Shown: positions 48,951-57,423 of the stretch, piece by piece
Numbering within the stretch: position 1 is the first letter of the stretch
Layout: each line of letters opens with the position of its first letter
Origin: Corynebacterium sp. HMSC04H06
GTDB taxonomy: Bacteria > Actinomycetota > Actinomycetes > Mycobacteriales > Mycobacteriaceae
Assembly: GCF_001815935.1 (NCBI RefSeq)
Contig: NZ_KV823416.1
Location: 1-64,000, forward strand
Direction: 5' to 3'
Length of the DNA stretch: 64,000 nucleotides
Translations under genes and position numbers: made by a program
The notes under the pieces: model-generated
Databases searched by the model: none
Told to the model about the DNA's origin: nothing
What the model saw: only the letters and a program-made list of their open reading frames with translations

Positions 48951-50135
48951 ATGTCAGCACTACGACCCCTGCCTGCCCTGCGCAAGCTCCGATCCGTCAT
49001 GACGCTGGAACGGGCCGCCATCGTCGTGGGCGCCTTCTGCCTACTACTCACCCTGCTCGGAGCGGCCATGGAGCCGCCGGAGCTCCAGTTGGTCTCCGTA
49101 GTGTTGGGAATCGCGCTGAGCTGCGCGACCGTGGGGGCCTACCGCTACCCACTGGCGATGTCGGTGTTCTACCTCATTATCTGGATGACCGCCTCGCTCA
49201 GCACTCACAACACCTACCTCAGCTGTATCTTTATCGTTCCGGCCTTGGCCGCCATCGTGGCCTACCACGGGCGCGTGTGGCTCACCGCGGGCGTCGCCCT
49301 GACGTTGTGGGTAGCCGGCCTCATCGATCCGGTCTCAGACCAAACCACCGTCAACCTCCCCACCGCCGCGACCTGGGGCATGTACGTCAGCCTGGGCGTC
49401 GTCATCGGCAGCGCCTACGGGCACTCGGCGCGACGCTACAAATCAGCCATGGTGGAATGGGACCGCGACGTGCACAGGCGGCAAAACGATCTCGCCGAGA
49501 TGCTGCATAATTCGGCCGTGTCCAGCATGACGGTCAACACCATGCAGCTGGAGGCCCTGAGCCTGGAGTACGCCAAGGATCCCAAGCTGGCCGAGCGCCT
49601 CGATGAGCTCAGCGACTCCATGCGCTCGACGATGTCCGAGATCCGCGCTTTGACCAGCGTCCTGCGCAGCGCCAACGACGATCCCCAGTCGGTGCTCGGC
49701 ATCGGCGACAAGACCGGCAAGAAACCCAGCACTTTCGCGAAGCTGCTGACCGAAGAAGCCGCCCGGCTCCAAAAGCTGAACCGCCAGCCCAAGACGACGG
49801 TCTTGCTAGATGATTTCGATCCCAGCTTCAGCCAGGACGTTCTCGACGCGGTCGCCGCCATCGTCAACGAGGCCTGCATCAACGCCGTCAAGTACTCCCC
49901 GCCCAGCGCGGGAATTAGCCTGACCGTCCGGCCCTATCTGGGATGGATTAGCCTGACCATTTCCAACCCGATTGCGGCTTCCCGGGTGGCCGACAATTCC
50001 ATGTCCTCGGGCATCGGCCAAGCCTCCATGCACCGGATCGCCACCACCATCGACGCCAAGCTCGCCAGCACGGAAAACGACGGCAACTGGGAGGTCACGT
50101 TATCTCTTCCACCACATAGCTATACACGTCGGTAA
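48951..50135 (+). CDS. Six-TM sensor histidine kinase
   Basis: A 394-residue kinase. Six hydrophobic segments fill residues 17-40, 47-63, 68-84, 89-104, 108-125 and 140-157, with only short loops outside, a polytopic sensor like AgrC-type peptide receptors rather than a PAS or Cache sensor. The phosphoacceptor region is NDLAEMLHNSAV with His186, in the NarL/DesK-type dimerisation family. The ATP site has NEACINAVKYS (Asn306, Asn311) and SGIGQAS (G-box 353-359). ATG 48951 follows AAAGGAG; an upstream ATG is less likely. The next genes are a small exported peptide and the partner regulator. Confidence 0.88.
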   Translation: MSALRPLPALRKLRSVMTLERAAIVVGAFCLLLTLLGAAMEPPELQLVSVVLGIALSCATVGAYRYPLAMSVFYLIIWMTASLSTHNTYLSCIFIVPALAAIVAYHGRVWLTAGVALTLWVAGLIDPVSDQTTVNLPTAATWGMYVSLGVVIGSAYGHSARRYKSAMVEWDRDVHRRQNDLAEMLHNSAVSSMTVNTMQLEALSLEYAKDPKLAERLDELSDSMRSTMSEIRALTSVLRSANDDPQSVLGIGDKTGKKPSTFAKLLTEEAARLQKLNRQPKTTVLLDDFDPSFSQDVLDAVAAIVNEACINAVKYSPPSAGISLTVRPYLGWISLTISNPIAASRVADNSMSSGIGQASMHRIATTIDAKLASTENDGNWEVTLSLPPHSYTRR

Positions 50136-50147
50136 TCTCACATAACC

Positions 50148-50177
50148 TTGGCGAATATCATTGAGCTAAGTTATGCT
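50148..50177 (+). promoter_or_regulatory. Possible promoter and dyad before the peptide gene
   Basis: TTGGCG (50148-50153) and TATGCT (50172-50177) are spaced by 18 bases. An interrupted dyad, CATAAC (50141-50146) and GTTATG (50170-50175), overlaps both elements and could be the binding site of the response regulator. Confidence 0.4.
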
Positions 50178-50232
50178 AACGCTTGTTATCATCTCAACCA
50201 CTCTCTAGAACTCTCCCTGGAAAGGACCCCTA

Positions 50233-50397
50233 ATGAACGCTCTCGCAGGTTTCCTCGCCCCGCTGCTCCTTTCTTCCCAGCTGATCGGCGGCGCCCCCGC
50301 CCTTAGCTCCCAGGACGCACCGGTTACCGTCGCCCCGTACGAGTCCGCCGCTGAGAAGGCCTTCGGCTGCCCGTCCCCGTTTTGCCCGGGCCGGTAA
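50233..50397 (+). CDS. 54-residue exported peptide between kinase and regulator
   Basis: An unreported-looking small gene: ATG 50233 with AAAGGA seven bases upstream, stop TAA 50395-50397. Residues 3-19 are hydrophobic (ALAGFLAPLLLSSQLIG), followed by GAPA, a plausible signal peptidase site near residue 23, though the N-terminus lacks a positive charge. The mature part would be about 31 residues, ending AEKAFGCPSPFCPGR, with Cys46 and Cys51 enclosing Pro-Ser-Pro-Phe. A disulfide or other closure would give a small rigid ring. The gene sits between a six-TM kinase and its regulator and overlaps the regulator start by 16 bases. A signal peptide for the kinase is inferred; a structural envelope peptide is the alternative. 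Confidence 0.72.
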   Translation: MNALAGFLAPLLLSSQLIGGAPALSSQDAPVTVAPYESAAEKAFGCPSPFCPGR

Positions 50398-51050
50398 TTA
50401 ACCTCCTGGTCGTCGACGACGACCCGCTGGTACTCGAAGCGTTAGGACACTACTTCGCTAGCGCGGACGACATGAAGGTGGGCGCTACCGCCGAAAATGG
50501 AAAAGCCGCCCTTGCTCTGCTCGGGGAGCAAGATTTTGACGTCATCGTGGCAGATATTCACATGCCGGAAATGGACGGCACGACACTGCTGCGCGAGGTC
50601 GGGGAGATGGACAATCCCCCGGTCTTTATCGCGATGACCGCGATGGACAATGACGACACCCTCTTGGATGTCATGTCCCATAAGGCAGCCGCTTATATCC
50701 TGAAGAGCTCGAAGCCCGCCTATATTTTGGAAACGGTGCGCGAAGCCGTCAAGGGCGGCACGGTGGTCACGCCACAGTCACTGACCCGCTTGGTCGAGCA
50801 CCTGCCGGAGCTCCAGAACACCACCACTATGCGCCCGACGGCCGCGTTGGATAGCCACGATATTCCCCCGGCGCAGCTGCGGGTGTTGGAGCTGCTGTGC
50901 GAGGGGCAGTCGAACGCGGAGATCGCGGCATCGACGGGCTATGCCGACGGCACGATTAAAAAATACATCTCTTACCTGCTGGCCGAATTCCAGGCCAAGT
51001 CGCGCCTAGATCTGGCTATTAAGGCACTCAAGGCCGGCTACGGCCAGTAG
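50382..51050 (+). CDS. LuxR/NarL-family response regulator
   Basis: A 222-residue two-component regulator. The receiver domain has VVDDDP near residues 10-15, the phosphoacceptor Asp58 in VIVADIHMPEMDG, the Thr of IAMTAMD and the Lys of AYILKSS. The C-terminal GerE-type helix-turn-helix spans about 160-218 (PPAQLRVLELLCEGQSNAEIA, then GTIKKYISYLLAEF). No ATG is available; TTG 50382 gives the expected N-terminus and lies inside the end of the peptide gene, implying translational coupling. Its partner is presumably the kinase at 48951. Targets could include the cassette itself and putA downstream. Confidence 0.87.
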   Translation: MPGPVINLLVVDDDPLVLEALGHYFASADDMKVGATAENGKAALALLGEQDFDVIVADIHMPEMDGTTLLREVGEMDNPPVFIAMTAMDNDDTLLDVMSHKAAAYILKSSKPAYILETVREAVKGGTVVTPQSLTRLVEHLPELQNTTTMRPTAALDSHDIPPAQLRVLELLCEGQSNAEIAASTGYADGTIKKYISYLLAEFQAKSRLDLAIKALKAGYGQ

Positions 51051-51701
51051 TGACTGCCCACCCCGTCCTACCCCCTAGGTCGGGACTTCCTGCGGAAACA
51101 AATCAGCCTTCCTACCCCCATTAGGCATTTTTGCCTACACACTAGCGTCAGTTGTGTGGGTTTCTTATAATGACCGCAATAGCAAGCAGTATTACACCCA
51201 CCCGCTTGTCGTAGCTTAGGTCACAAGGGGGGTAGGGTGGCTGCACAACATAACGGTCGTTCCGCCCGGGGCGTCCGCAACCACGAGTCTTGGTCTTAGC
51301 TCTAGTGCCTGAGTGCTAACTCCAGACCTAGTTCTATCTCTTTGTCCTCGAGCCAGGTAAGGAAGGTGAGCGTTGAACGTCTTTCTGGCGCGGATCCGCC
51401 GCGCGAGTGACCGGCCTCCCGTATAGACAGCCGGCACACTCCGCCACAAAGATTGGTCCAACCTGCGGCACGCGCACCCGCGTGCACGGCAAGCGTATGG
51501 CTGCTTCCCCGCCAGAGACTTCTGCCCCACCCCTGTTGGGGCGGCGTTCGACGCGGCGGAAGCGTTAAATAACACTTTCCATTTCCACCCGGCCCGGGTA
51601 ACACCCCGGGACGCTCGACTAACCCGCACGCCAGCTGGGGATAGCCGCAGCGGGCCACCATCACCGGCCCGGGTCTCACCGCACACAGAGGTAGAACCAC
51701 A
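51051..51701 (+). promoter_or_regulatory. 651-base non-coding region and leader upstream of putA
   Basis: No gene was found. A small hairpin TAGGCA-TTTT-TGCCTA (51122-51137) follows the regulator gene. A perfect minus-10 TATAAT lies at 51166-51171, which would give a putA leader of about 520 bases. That leader is rich in GC stems, for example GCCCCA/TGGGGC (about 51531-51549) and CCCGGGT/CCCCGGG just after 51590. No known riboswitch, RNase P, tmRNA or SRP RNA signature was recognised. Confidence 0.5.
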
Positions 51702-54700
51702 ATGACTTCTCCTGCCAACACCCGTTTGCCCGAATCCGACGACGTCGAAGCCATCGTCGAATCCGCCGTCCGCCAGGCCCGCACCTGGCTCGCCGCTAGT
51801 GCTAACGAGAAAGACCAGGCCACCGAGCAGCTCGCGGACCTGCTGCGCGACACCGACGGCGTCAAGTTCACCATGGACTTCGTCGACCGCGTTATGCGCC
51901 CGGAAGACGACAAGGTCGCAGCCCACGCGCTGAAGAAGATTAACGAAAACTTCGATCCGGCCTTCCTGGGCAAGATCAACGCCTCCCTGATCGGCCTGGG
52001 CGGTTTCTTCGGACCGATCCTGCCGAACCTCGTGATGCCGCTGGCCCGCATGCGCATGCGTCAGATGGTCGGTCACCTGGTCGTCGACGCTGAGTCCGAC
52101 GCCCTGAACAAGACCCTGGACAAGGCCGCCGAGTCCGGCGAGCAGCTCAACCTGAACCTGCTGGGCGAGGCCGTCCTCGGTGAAGACGAGGCCCGCTCCC
52201 GCGCCGAGCGCACCCTGGTTCTAATCCGCAACCCACGCGTGACCTACGTGTCCGTGAAGGCGTCTTCCATCGTGGCCCAGCTTAACCCGTGGGACATCGA
52301 CGGCTCCGTCGAGCGCCTCAAGGAGCGCCTCCGCCCCCTCTACGAGGAGGCCGCCAAGCGCAGCCCCAACGTCTTCATCAACCTGGACATGGAGGAATAC
52401 CACGACCTCCACCTGACCATCCGTCTGTTCAAGGAACTGCTCAGCGAGCCGGAATTCAAGGAGCTGGAGGCCGGCATCGTTCTGCAGGCCTACCTGCCAG
52501 ACACCTTCGCCGCCCTACAGGAGCTGGCCGACTTCGCCAAGCAGCGCGTGGCCGAAGGCGGCGCCAAGATCAAGATCCGCCTGGTCAAGGGCGCCAACCT
52601 GTCCATGGAGCACGTCCAGGGCGAGGTCCACGGCTGGCCGGTCGCCCCCTACATCACCAAGCCGGAGGTCGACGCCAACTACTTCCGCCTGCTGGACTAT
52701 ATCCTGCGCGAAGAGTTCGCTGATTCCGTGCGGATTGGCGTGGCCACCCACAACCTCTACACCGCCGCCCTGGCCGCGGAGCTGGGCAAGAAGCGCGGGG
52801 TCATGGACATGATGGACTCCGAGATGCTGCAAGGCATGTCCCCGGCGCAGCAGGAGGCCGTCCGCAAGGTCTTCGGCGGCCGCCAGATCCTCTACACCCC
52901 GGTCGTGCACATGGAAGACTTCGACGTCGCCGTGTCCTACCTGGTCCGCCGCCTGGAGGAGAACTCCGCCCCGCAGAACTTCCTCTACGCGCTGTTCGCC
53001 CCGGACGAGGCCCGCAGCGATCACCTGACCCCGCTGCAGGATCAGGAGGCCCGCTTCCGCCGCGCCGTGGAAGACCGCTGGGATACCTTCGCCGGCCCCC
53101 GCCGCCAGCAGGACCGCAACGCGGAGGAAGGCCAGGGCCGCCAGGCCCCGGTCACCGGTCGCTTTGTCAACGAGCCGGACACCGACCCGGCACTGCGGGC
53201 CAACCGCGAGTGGGCCCTGAAGTGGCTGGACACCGACCCGGGCGAGCACACCGTTACCCAGGTCACCGATCCGGCCGAGGTGGAAACCGCCGTGGCCAAG
53301 GCTAAGACCCTGGCCGATAACTGGGGTTCGAAGACCGGTCACGAGCGCGCTGAGGTCCTGGAGACCATCGGCGATCGCCTGGCCGATTACCGCGGCCGCC
53401 TGGTCAGCGTCATGGCTCACGAGGCCAACAAGACCGTAACCCAGTCTGACCCGGAGGTCTCCGAGGCGATCGACTTCGCCACCTACTACGCGCACTCCGC
53501 GCGCCTGCTGGACGAGGCCCGCTCTAAGTTCACCCCGAACCGCGTGACCGTGGTGACCCCGCCGTGGAACTTCCCCGTGGCCATCCCGGTCGGCGGCGTG
53601 CTGTCCTCCCTGGCCGCGGGCTCGACCGTCATCATCAAGCCGGCCCCGCAGGTGGTCCACTGTGCCCAGGTCGCCGTGGAGGCCATCCACGCCGGTCTGA
53701 AGGAGCACGGCCTGGACACCGACCTGGTCCAGCTGGTCTACACCGATGAAAGCGACGCGGGCAAGACGCTCATCTCCCACGAGGACGTCGACGCCGTCAT
53801 CCTGACGGGCGCTTCCGACACCGGCGCGCTCTTCCGCTCCTGGCGCCCGGAGATGAACCTGATGGCGGAGACCTCCGGCAAGAACGCGCTGATTATCACC
53901 CCGGCCGCCGACCCGGACCTGGCCATCCAGGACCTGTACCTGTCCGCCTTCGGCCACTCCGGCCAGAAGTGCTCCGCGGCCTCCCTGGTCATCTTCGTCG
54001 GCGCCGCCGGCACCTCGGAGCGCCTGCGCAACCAGCTGCTGGACTCCGTGCGCACACTGATCCCGGGCCCGGGCTACGAGGTCAAGACCACCATGAACGG
54101 CCTGGCTGAGCCGCCGAGCGAGAAGCTCTTCCGCGGCCTGACCCAGCTGGAACCGGGCGAGAAGTGGCTCATCAAGCCGGAGAAGCTCAACGAGGAAGGC
54201 ACCCTGTGGTCCCCGGGCATCCGCGACGGCGTCCAGCCGGGCTCCTGGTACCACCTCAACGAGTGCTTCGGCCCGGTGCTGGGCATCATGCACGCCGAGA
54301 CCCTGGAGGAGGCCATCGAGTGGCAGAACTCCACCGGCTACGGCCTCACCGGCGGTATCCACTCCCTGGATGACGAGGAGATCGACTACTGGATCGACCA
54401 CGTCGAGGTCGGCAACGCCTACGTCAACCGAGGCATCACCGGCGCCATCGTCCAGCGCCAGTCCTTCGGCGGCTGGAAGAAGTCCGTCATGGGCCCAGGC
54501 GCCAAGGCCGGCGGCCCGAACTACGTGCCGCAGATGGGCACCTGGGAGGACGGCGAGCTGCGCGCCCGCGACGTGGACATCAAGGCCAACATCGCCGGCG
54601 AGCTGCGCCAGTGGACCGACCGCCTGGACTCCGTCCTAGACGAGGGCGACGCCGCCTGGCTGTGGCGCGCCGCGGAGCTGGATCAACTGGCCTGGCAGGA

Positions 54701-55166
54701 AGAGTTCGGTCGCAACCACGACCGCACGGCCCTGATTTCGGAGGCCAATATCTTCCGCTACCGCCCGCTGCTGTCGGCCCTGTCCGTCCGCGTCGGCGAG
54801 GGCTACAAGGTCCGCGACGTCGCCCGCCAGCTGCTGGCCACCGCCATCACCGGCACCCCGATCGACATCTCCGCCCCGGCGAATATCGCCGCGGACCTGC
54901 GCGACATGGGCTTCCGCGCCCGCACCGCCAGCACCGAGGAGTTCGCCAACGAGGTCGCCGAGATGTCCTCGGCCCGCATCCGCGCCCTCGGCGCAGTGGA
55001 GCAGTCGGTTCAGGAGGCCGCGGTCAAGTCCAACTCGGTCGTCCTCGACCAGCCGGTCCTGGCCGATGGCCGCCGCGAGCTGCTGCCGTACCTGCTGGAG
55101 CAGGCCGTCTCCGTGACCATGCACCGCTTCGGCATCATCCGCGAAATCGGCGATATCCGCCGCTAG
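51702..55166 (+). CDS. putA: Bifunctional proline dehydrogenase / P5C dehydrogenase
   Basis: A 1154-residue flavoenzyme that oxidises proline to glutamate. The proline dehydrogenase barrel fills about residues 100-470, with IKIRLVKGANLSMEH and VRIGVATHNLY. The aldehyde dehydrogenase domain follows (about 510-1000): PPWNFPVAIPVGG, Glu723 in NLMAETSGKNALI and catalytic Cys757 in GHSGQKCSAASL. No N-terminal ribbon-helix-helix is present, so unlike E. coli PutA it should not bind DNA. The C-terminal 150 residues are the extra domain of long PutA proteins. Length matches C. glutamicum PutA. The long leader and the regulator upstream suggest controlled expression. Confidence 0.96.
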   Translation: MTSPANTRLPESDDVEAIVESAVRQARTWLAASANEKDQATEQLADLLRDTDGVKFTMDFVDRVMRPEDDKVAAHALKKINENFDPAFLGKINASLIGLGGFFGPILPNLVMPLARMRMRQMVGHLVVDAESDALNKTLDKAAESGEQLNLNLLGEAVLGEDEARSRAERTLVLIRNPRVTYVSVKASSIVAQLNPWDIDGSVERLKERLRPLYEEAAKRSPNVFINLDMEEYHDLHLTIRLFKELLSEPEFKELEAGIVLQAYLPDTFAALQELADFAKQRVAEGGAKIKIRLVKGANLSMEHVQGEVHGWPVAPYITKPEVDANYFRLLDYILREEFADSVRIGVATHNLYTAALAAELGKKRGVMDMMDSEMLQGMSPAQQEAVRKVFGGRQILYTPVVHMEDFDVAVSYLVRRLEENSAPQNFLYALFAPDEARSDHLTPLQDQEARFRRAVEDRWDTFAGPRRQQDRNAEEGQGRQAPVTGRFVNEPDTDPALRANREWALKWLDTDPGEHTVTQVTDPAEVETAVAKAKTLADNWGSKTGHERAEVLETIGDRLADYRGRLVSVMAHEANKTVTQSDPEVSEAIDFATYYAHSARLLDEARSKFTPNRVTVVTPPWNFPVAIPVGGVLSSLAAGSTVIIKPAPQVVHCAQVAVEAIHAGLKEHGLDTDLVQLVYTDESDAGKTLISHEDVDAVILTGASDTGALFRSWRPEMNLMAETSGKNALIITPAADPDLAIQDLYLSAFGHSGQKCSAASLVIFVGAAGTSERLRNQLLDSVRTLIPGPGYEVKTTMNGLAEPPSEKLFRGLTQLEPGEKWLIKPEKLNEEGTLWSPGIRDGVQPGSWYHLNECFGPVLGIMHAETLEEAIEWQNSTGYGLTGGIHSLDDEEIDYWIDHVEVGNAYVNRGITGAIVQRQSFGGWKKSVMGPGAKAGGPNYVPQMGTWEDGELRARDVDIKANIAGELRQWTDRLDSVLDEGDAAWLWRAAELDQLAWQEEFGRNHDRTALISEANIFRYRPLLSALSVRVGEGYKVRDVARQLLATAITGTPIDISAPANIAADLRDMGFRARTASTEEFANEVAEMSSARIRALGAVEQSVQEAAVKSNSVVLDQPVLADGRRELLPYLLEQAVSVTMHRFGIIREIGDIRR

Positions 55167-55218
55167 GGACGGTGCCAGCGTTTCCGCGGCCGCCGCTTGT
55201 ATGGCATAGTTGGTTCCT

Positions 55219-56586
55219 ATGGATAGCCAGCATGACGATATAAGCAGCGGGCAGGCGTCCGCCTCCGGCCAGGCGGACGCCCAACCGGCCAAGGAAACCG
55301 CTCAACAAGACGCGAGGAAGGACCAGACCACCACCCTGGTCAGCCAGGACGACCACGGCCTGGGCCGGGAAACCGCGCGGGATACGCCCGGCGACCCAGA
55401 CAAGAAGGCCCAGGTACTGAGCGCGGATCTGAAGTCCGCCGCGCGCACCTCCCTGCAGCTCATCGCTGTCATCGCGGGCGTGGCCGTCATCGGCTACCTC
55501 CTGCGGTTTATCTGGGTCGGGCTCCTGCCGGTCATCCTGGCCATTTTGGTCAGCACCGTGCTCTTTCCCATCACGGCCTGGCTGCGCCATCACAAATTCC
55601 CGCGCGCCCTCGCCGCGGTGACCACTCTGCTGGCGTTCTTGCTCATCTTCGTCGGCATCTTCTCCGCCATGGCCCCGGTGGTCTCCAACCAGGGCGCCAC
55701 GCTGGTCAGCCAGGCCGAAAGCGGTATCAATGAGCTGGGCCGCTTGGTGGAAGAATCCCCCGTCAACGTCGATAGCGGGCAGCTCGAGTCCGTCATGGAC
55801 GACGCCGTGAACTTCCTCAAGGGGCAGGCCAGCAACATCGCTACCGGCGTGATGACCGGCGTGTCCGCGGCCAGCTCCATCCTGGTGGCCTTCGTCATCA
55901 TGCTCTTCGTGACGTTCTTCATCATCAAGGACGGCGACAAGTTCCTGCCGTGGCTGCGCAAGTACACCGGCTCGGCAGCCGGCTGGCACATCACGGAGCT
56001 AGGTTCGCGCATCTGGTCCACCCTGGCCGGGTTCATCCAGGCCCAGGCCGCCGTCGCCTTCGTGGACGCCGCACTCATCGGTCTGGGTCTGTGGGCCCTG
56101 CAGGTGCCGCTGGCCTTCGTCATCGCCGTGGTGACCTTCTTCGCCAGCTTCATCCCGATCATCGGTGCGGTCACCGCCGGCGCCCTGGCCGTCGTCATCG
56201 CGCTGGTCTCTAATGGCTTAACCAATGCCCTGCTGGCGCTCGCCCTCATCGTCATTGTCCAGCAGGTGGAGGGCAACCTCCTACAGCCGCTGCTGCAGTC
56301 CAAGGCCATGGGCCTGCACGCCGCCGTGGTCCTACTGTCCGTGACCATCGGTTCAACCCTGTCGGGCATCATCGGCGCCTTCCTAGCCGTGCCGGTGGCC
56401 GCCACCATCACGGTCATGCTGCGCTACTACGCCGAGATGACCGGCCTACGCTCCGGCGAGATCGACCCGGACGAGCTGGACATCTCCACCGGCGAGAAGC
56501 AGAAGGACAAGGACTCCGATAGCCAGGAGCCCACCCCGCGCCAAAAGGTCGCTGAGCTCTTCCACTCCATGAGCCCGCAGCGCTAA
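55219..56586 (+). CDS. AI-2E family (PerM-like) transporter
   Basis: A 455-residue membrane protein. A polar N-terminus of about 80 residues, rich in Gln/Asp/Ala, precedes roughly eight hydrophobic segments. FASFIPIIGAVTAG and QQVEGNLLQPLLQSKAMGLHA are the defining C-terminal motifs of the AI-2E/PerM family, whose members export small signals or act as Na+(K+)/H+ antiporters. The tail is charged. ATG 55219 has CATAGT in minus-10 position and no ribosome site, so the message may be leaderless. Substrate not predictable. Confidence 0.85.
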   Translation: MDSQHDDISSGQASASGQADAQPAKETAQQDARKDQTTTLVSQDDHGLGRETARDTPGDPDKKAQVLSADLKSAARTSLQLIAVIAGVAVIGYLLRFIWVGLLPVILAILVSTVLFPITAWLRHHKFPRALAAVTTLLAFLLIFVGIFSAMAPVVSNQGATLVSQAESGINELGRLVEESPVNVDSGQLESVMDDAVNFLKGQASNIATGVMTGVSAASSILVAFVIMLFVTFFIIKDGDKFLPWLRKYTGSAAGWHITELGSRIWSTLAGFIQAQAAVAFVDAALIGLGLWALQVPLAFVIAVVTFFASFIPIIGAVTAGALAVVIALVSNGLTNALLALALIVIVQQVEGNLLQPLLQSKAMGLHAAVVLLSVTIGSTLSGIIGAFLAVPVAATITVMLRYYAEMTGLRSGEIDPDELDISTGEKQKDKDSDSQEPTPRQKVAELFHSMSPQR

Positions 56587-56607
56587 CCAAGCTGCGCGCA
56601 CGCTTTA

Positions 56608-56635
56608 GCCCGGGCCGGTGACAACCGGTCCGGGC
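56608..56635 (+). terminator. Terminator after the PerM-family gene
   Basis: GCCCGGGCCGGT (56608-56619) pairs with ACCGGTCCGGGC (56624-56635), 11 Watson-Crick pairs plus one G-T, with a 4-base loop followed by ATTGTTGTGTT. It may serve both this gene and the convergent nucleosidase. Confidence 0.85.
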
Positions 56636-56659
56636 ATTGTTGTGTTCTAAGCGTCTAGG

Positions 56660-57253
56660 TTAGCGCGGCAGCAGGCCCAGGTCGGTGACTGCTGACATCA
56701 GCTGGCGGGCGCCGCGGTCCAGCACCCCGGCCCAGGTACCCACGGAGGACTCGTCGGCCGGGTCGGAGACCTGCTTGAGCAGGGTGCAGGGAACGTCGAA
56801 GCGCTGGCAGACCGCAGCCACGGAGTAGCCTTCCATGTCACACAGGGCGGATTCCTGGGCCAGGCGGTTGCGGGTCTGGGTGTCGGAGACGAAAAGGTCG
56901 CCGGTGGCCAGGGTGCGCACCGGCAGGCGCCCGGAGGTGGGCAGCTCGATTCGCTCAGGTAGCAGGTACTTGCCGAGGTCGGACAGGACCTCCAGTTTGA
57001 AATCATGCTTGGTCACCGCGTCCACCTCGAAAACGCCGGCCAGGCCGTCGTGCAGGGCGCCGGCGGTGCCGATATTGACCACCCGGGAGGGCATCTCGTC
57101 GCGCAGGCGGGCCTCGGTCAGAACCTCGGTCAGGGAGATTGCGGCCGGCAGCGTCCCAATGCCGGTAATCAGCAGTGCGGCGTCGTCAGGAACGTGCGCC
57201 GCTTCAGCGTCGACGGCAGCCACAAACAGCGGTTTATCAGCAATGCATCTCAT
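56660..57253 (-). CDS. MTA/SAH nucleosidase-like phosphorylase-fold protein
   Basis: A 197-residue protein of the PNP/UDP phosphorylase superfamily. LLITGIGTLPAAISL and VVNIGTAGAL bind phosphate or ribose in relatives, CDMEGYSVAAVCQ carries the purine-site Met-Glu, and LKQVSDPADES holds the catalytic Asp. This is the pattern of 5'-methylthioadenosine/S-adenosylhomocysteine nucleosidases, though it is 30 residues shorter than Pfs. Recycling of sulfur metabolites fits its place downstream of cysHDN, where C. glutamicum has cysY-cysZ instead. Confidence 0.78.
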   Translation of the reverse strand: MRCIADKPLFVAAVDAEAAHVPDDAALLITGIGTLPAAISLTEVLTEARLRDEMPSRVVNIGTAGALHDGLAGVFEVDAVTKHDFKLEVLSDLGKYLLPERIELPTSGRLPVRTLATGDLFVSDTQTRNRLAQESALCDMEGYSVAAVCQRFDVPCTLLKQVSDPADESSVGTWAGVLDRGARQLMSAVTDLGLLPR

Positions 57254-57423
57254 GTTTTAGATCTTACTTGGACGCCAGCGGACTTAGCACGGCGGCCGGG
57301 GTTTAACACGCGGCTCGCCGCAACAATGACGCTCCGGCCTCAGTCCTGGCGGGCAGAATCCCTCGGTTTCTTATCACCTGCGGGTTCACTTCGACGGCGA
57401 AACACCGTCCCCAACGCAGCGCG

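Noticed and set aside
51180-51701. Known riboswitch or structural RNA (RNase P, tmRNA, 6C) upstream of putA
   Set aside because: None of the conserved core sequences of these families could be found by eye.
52515-54401. A 628-codon open frame on the minus strand
   Set aside because: It lies wholly inside putA, whose catalytic motifs are intact, and shows no domain of its own.
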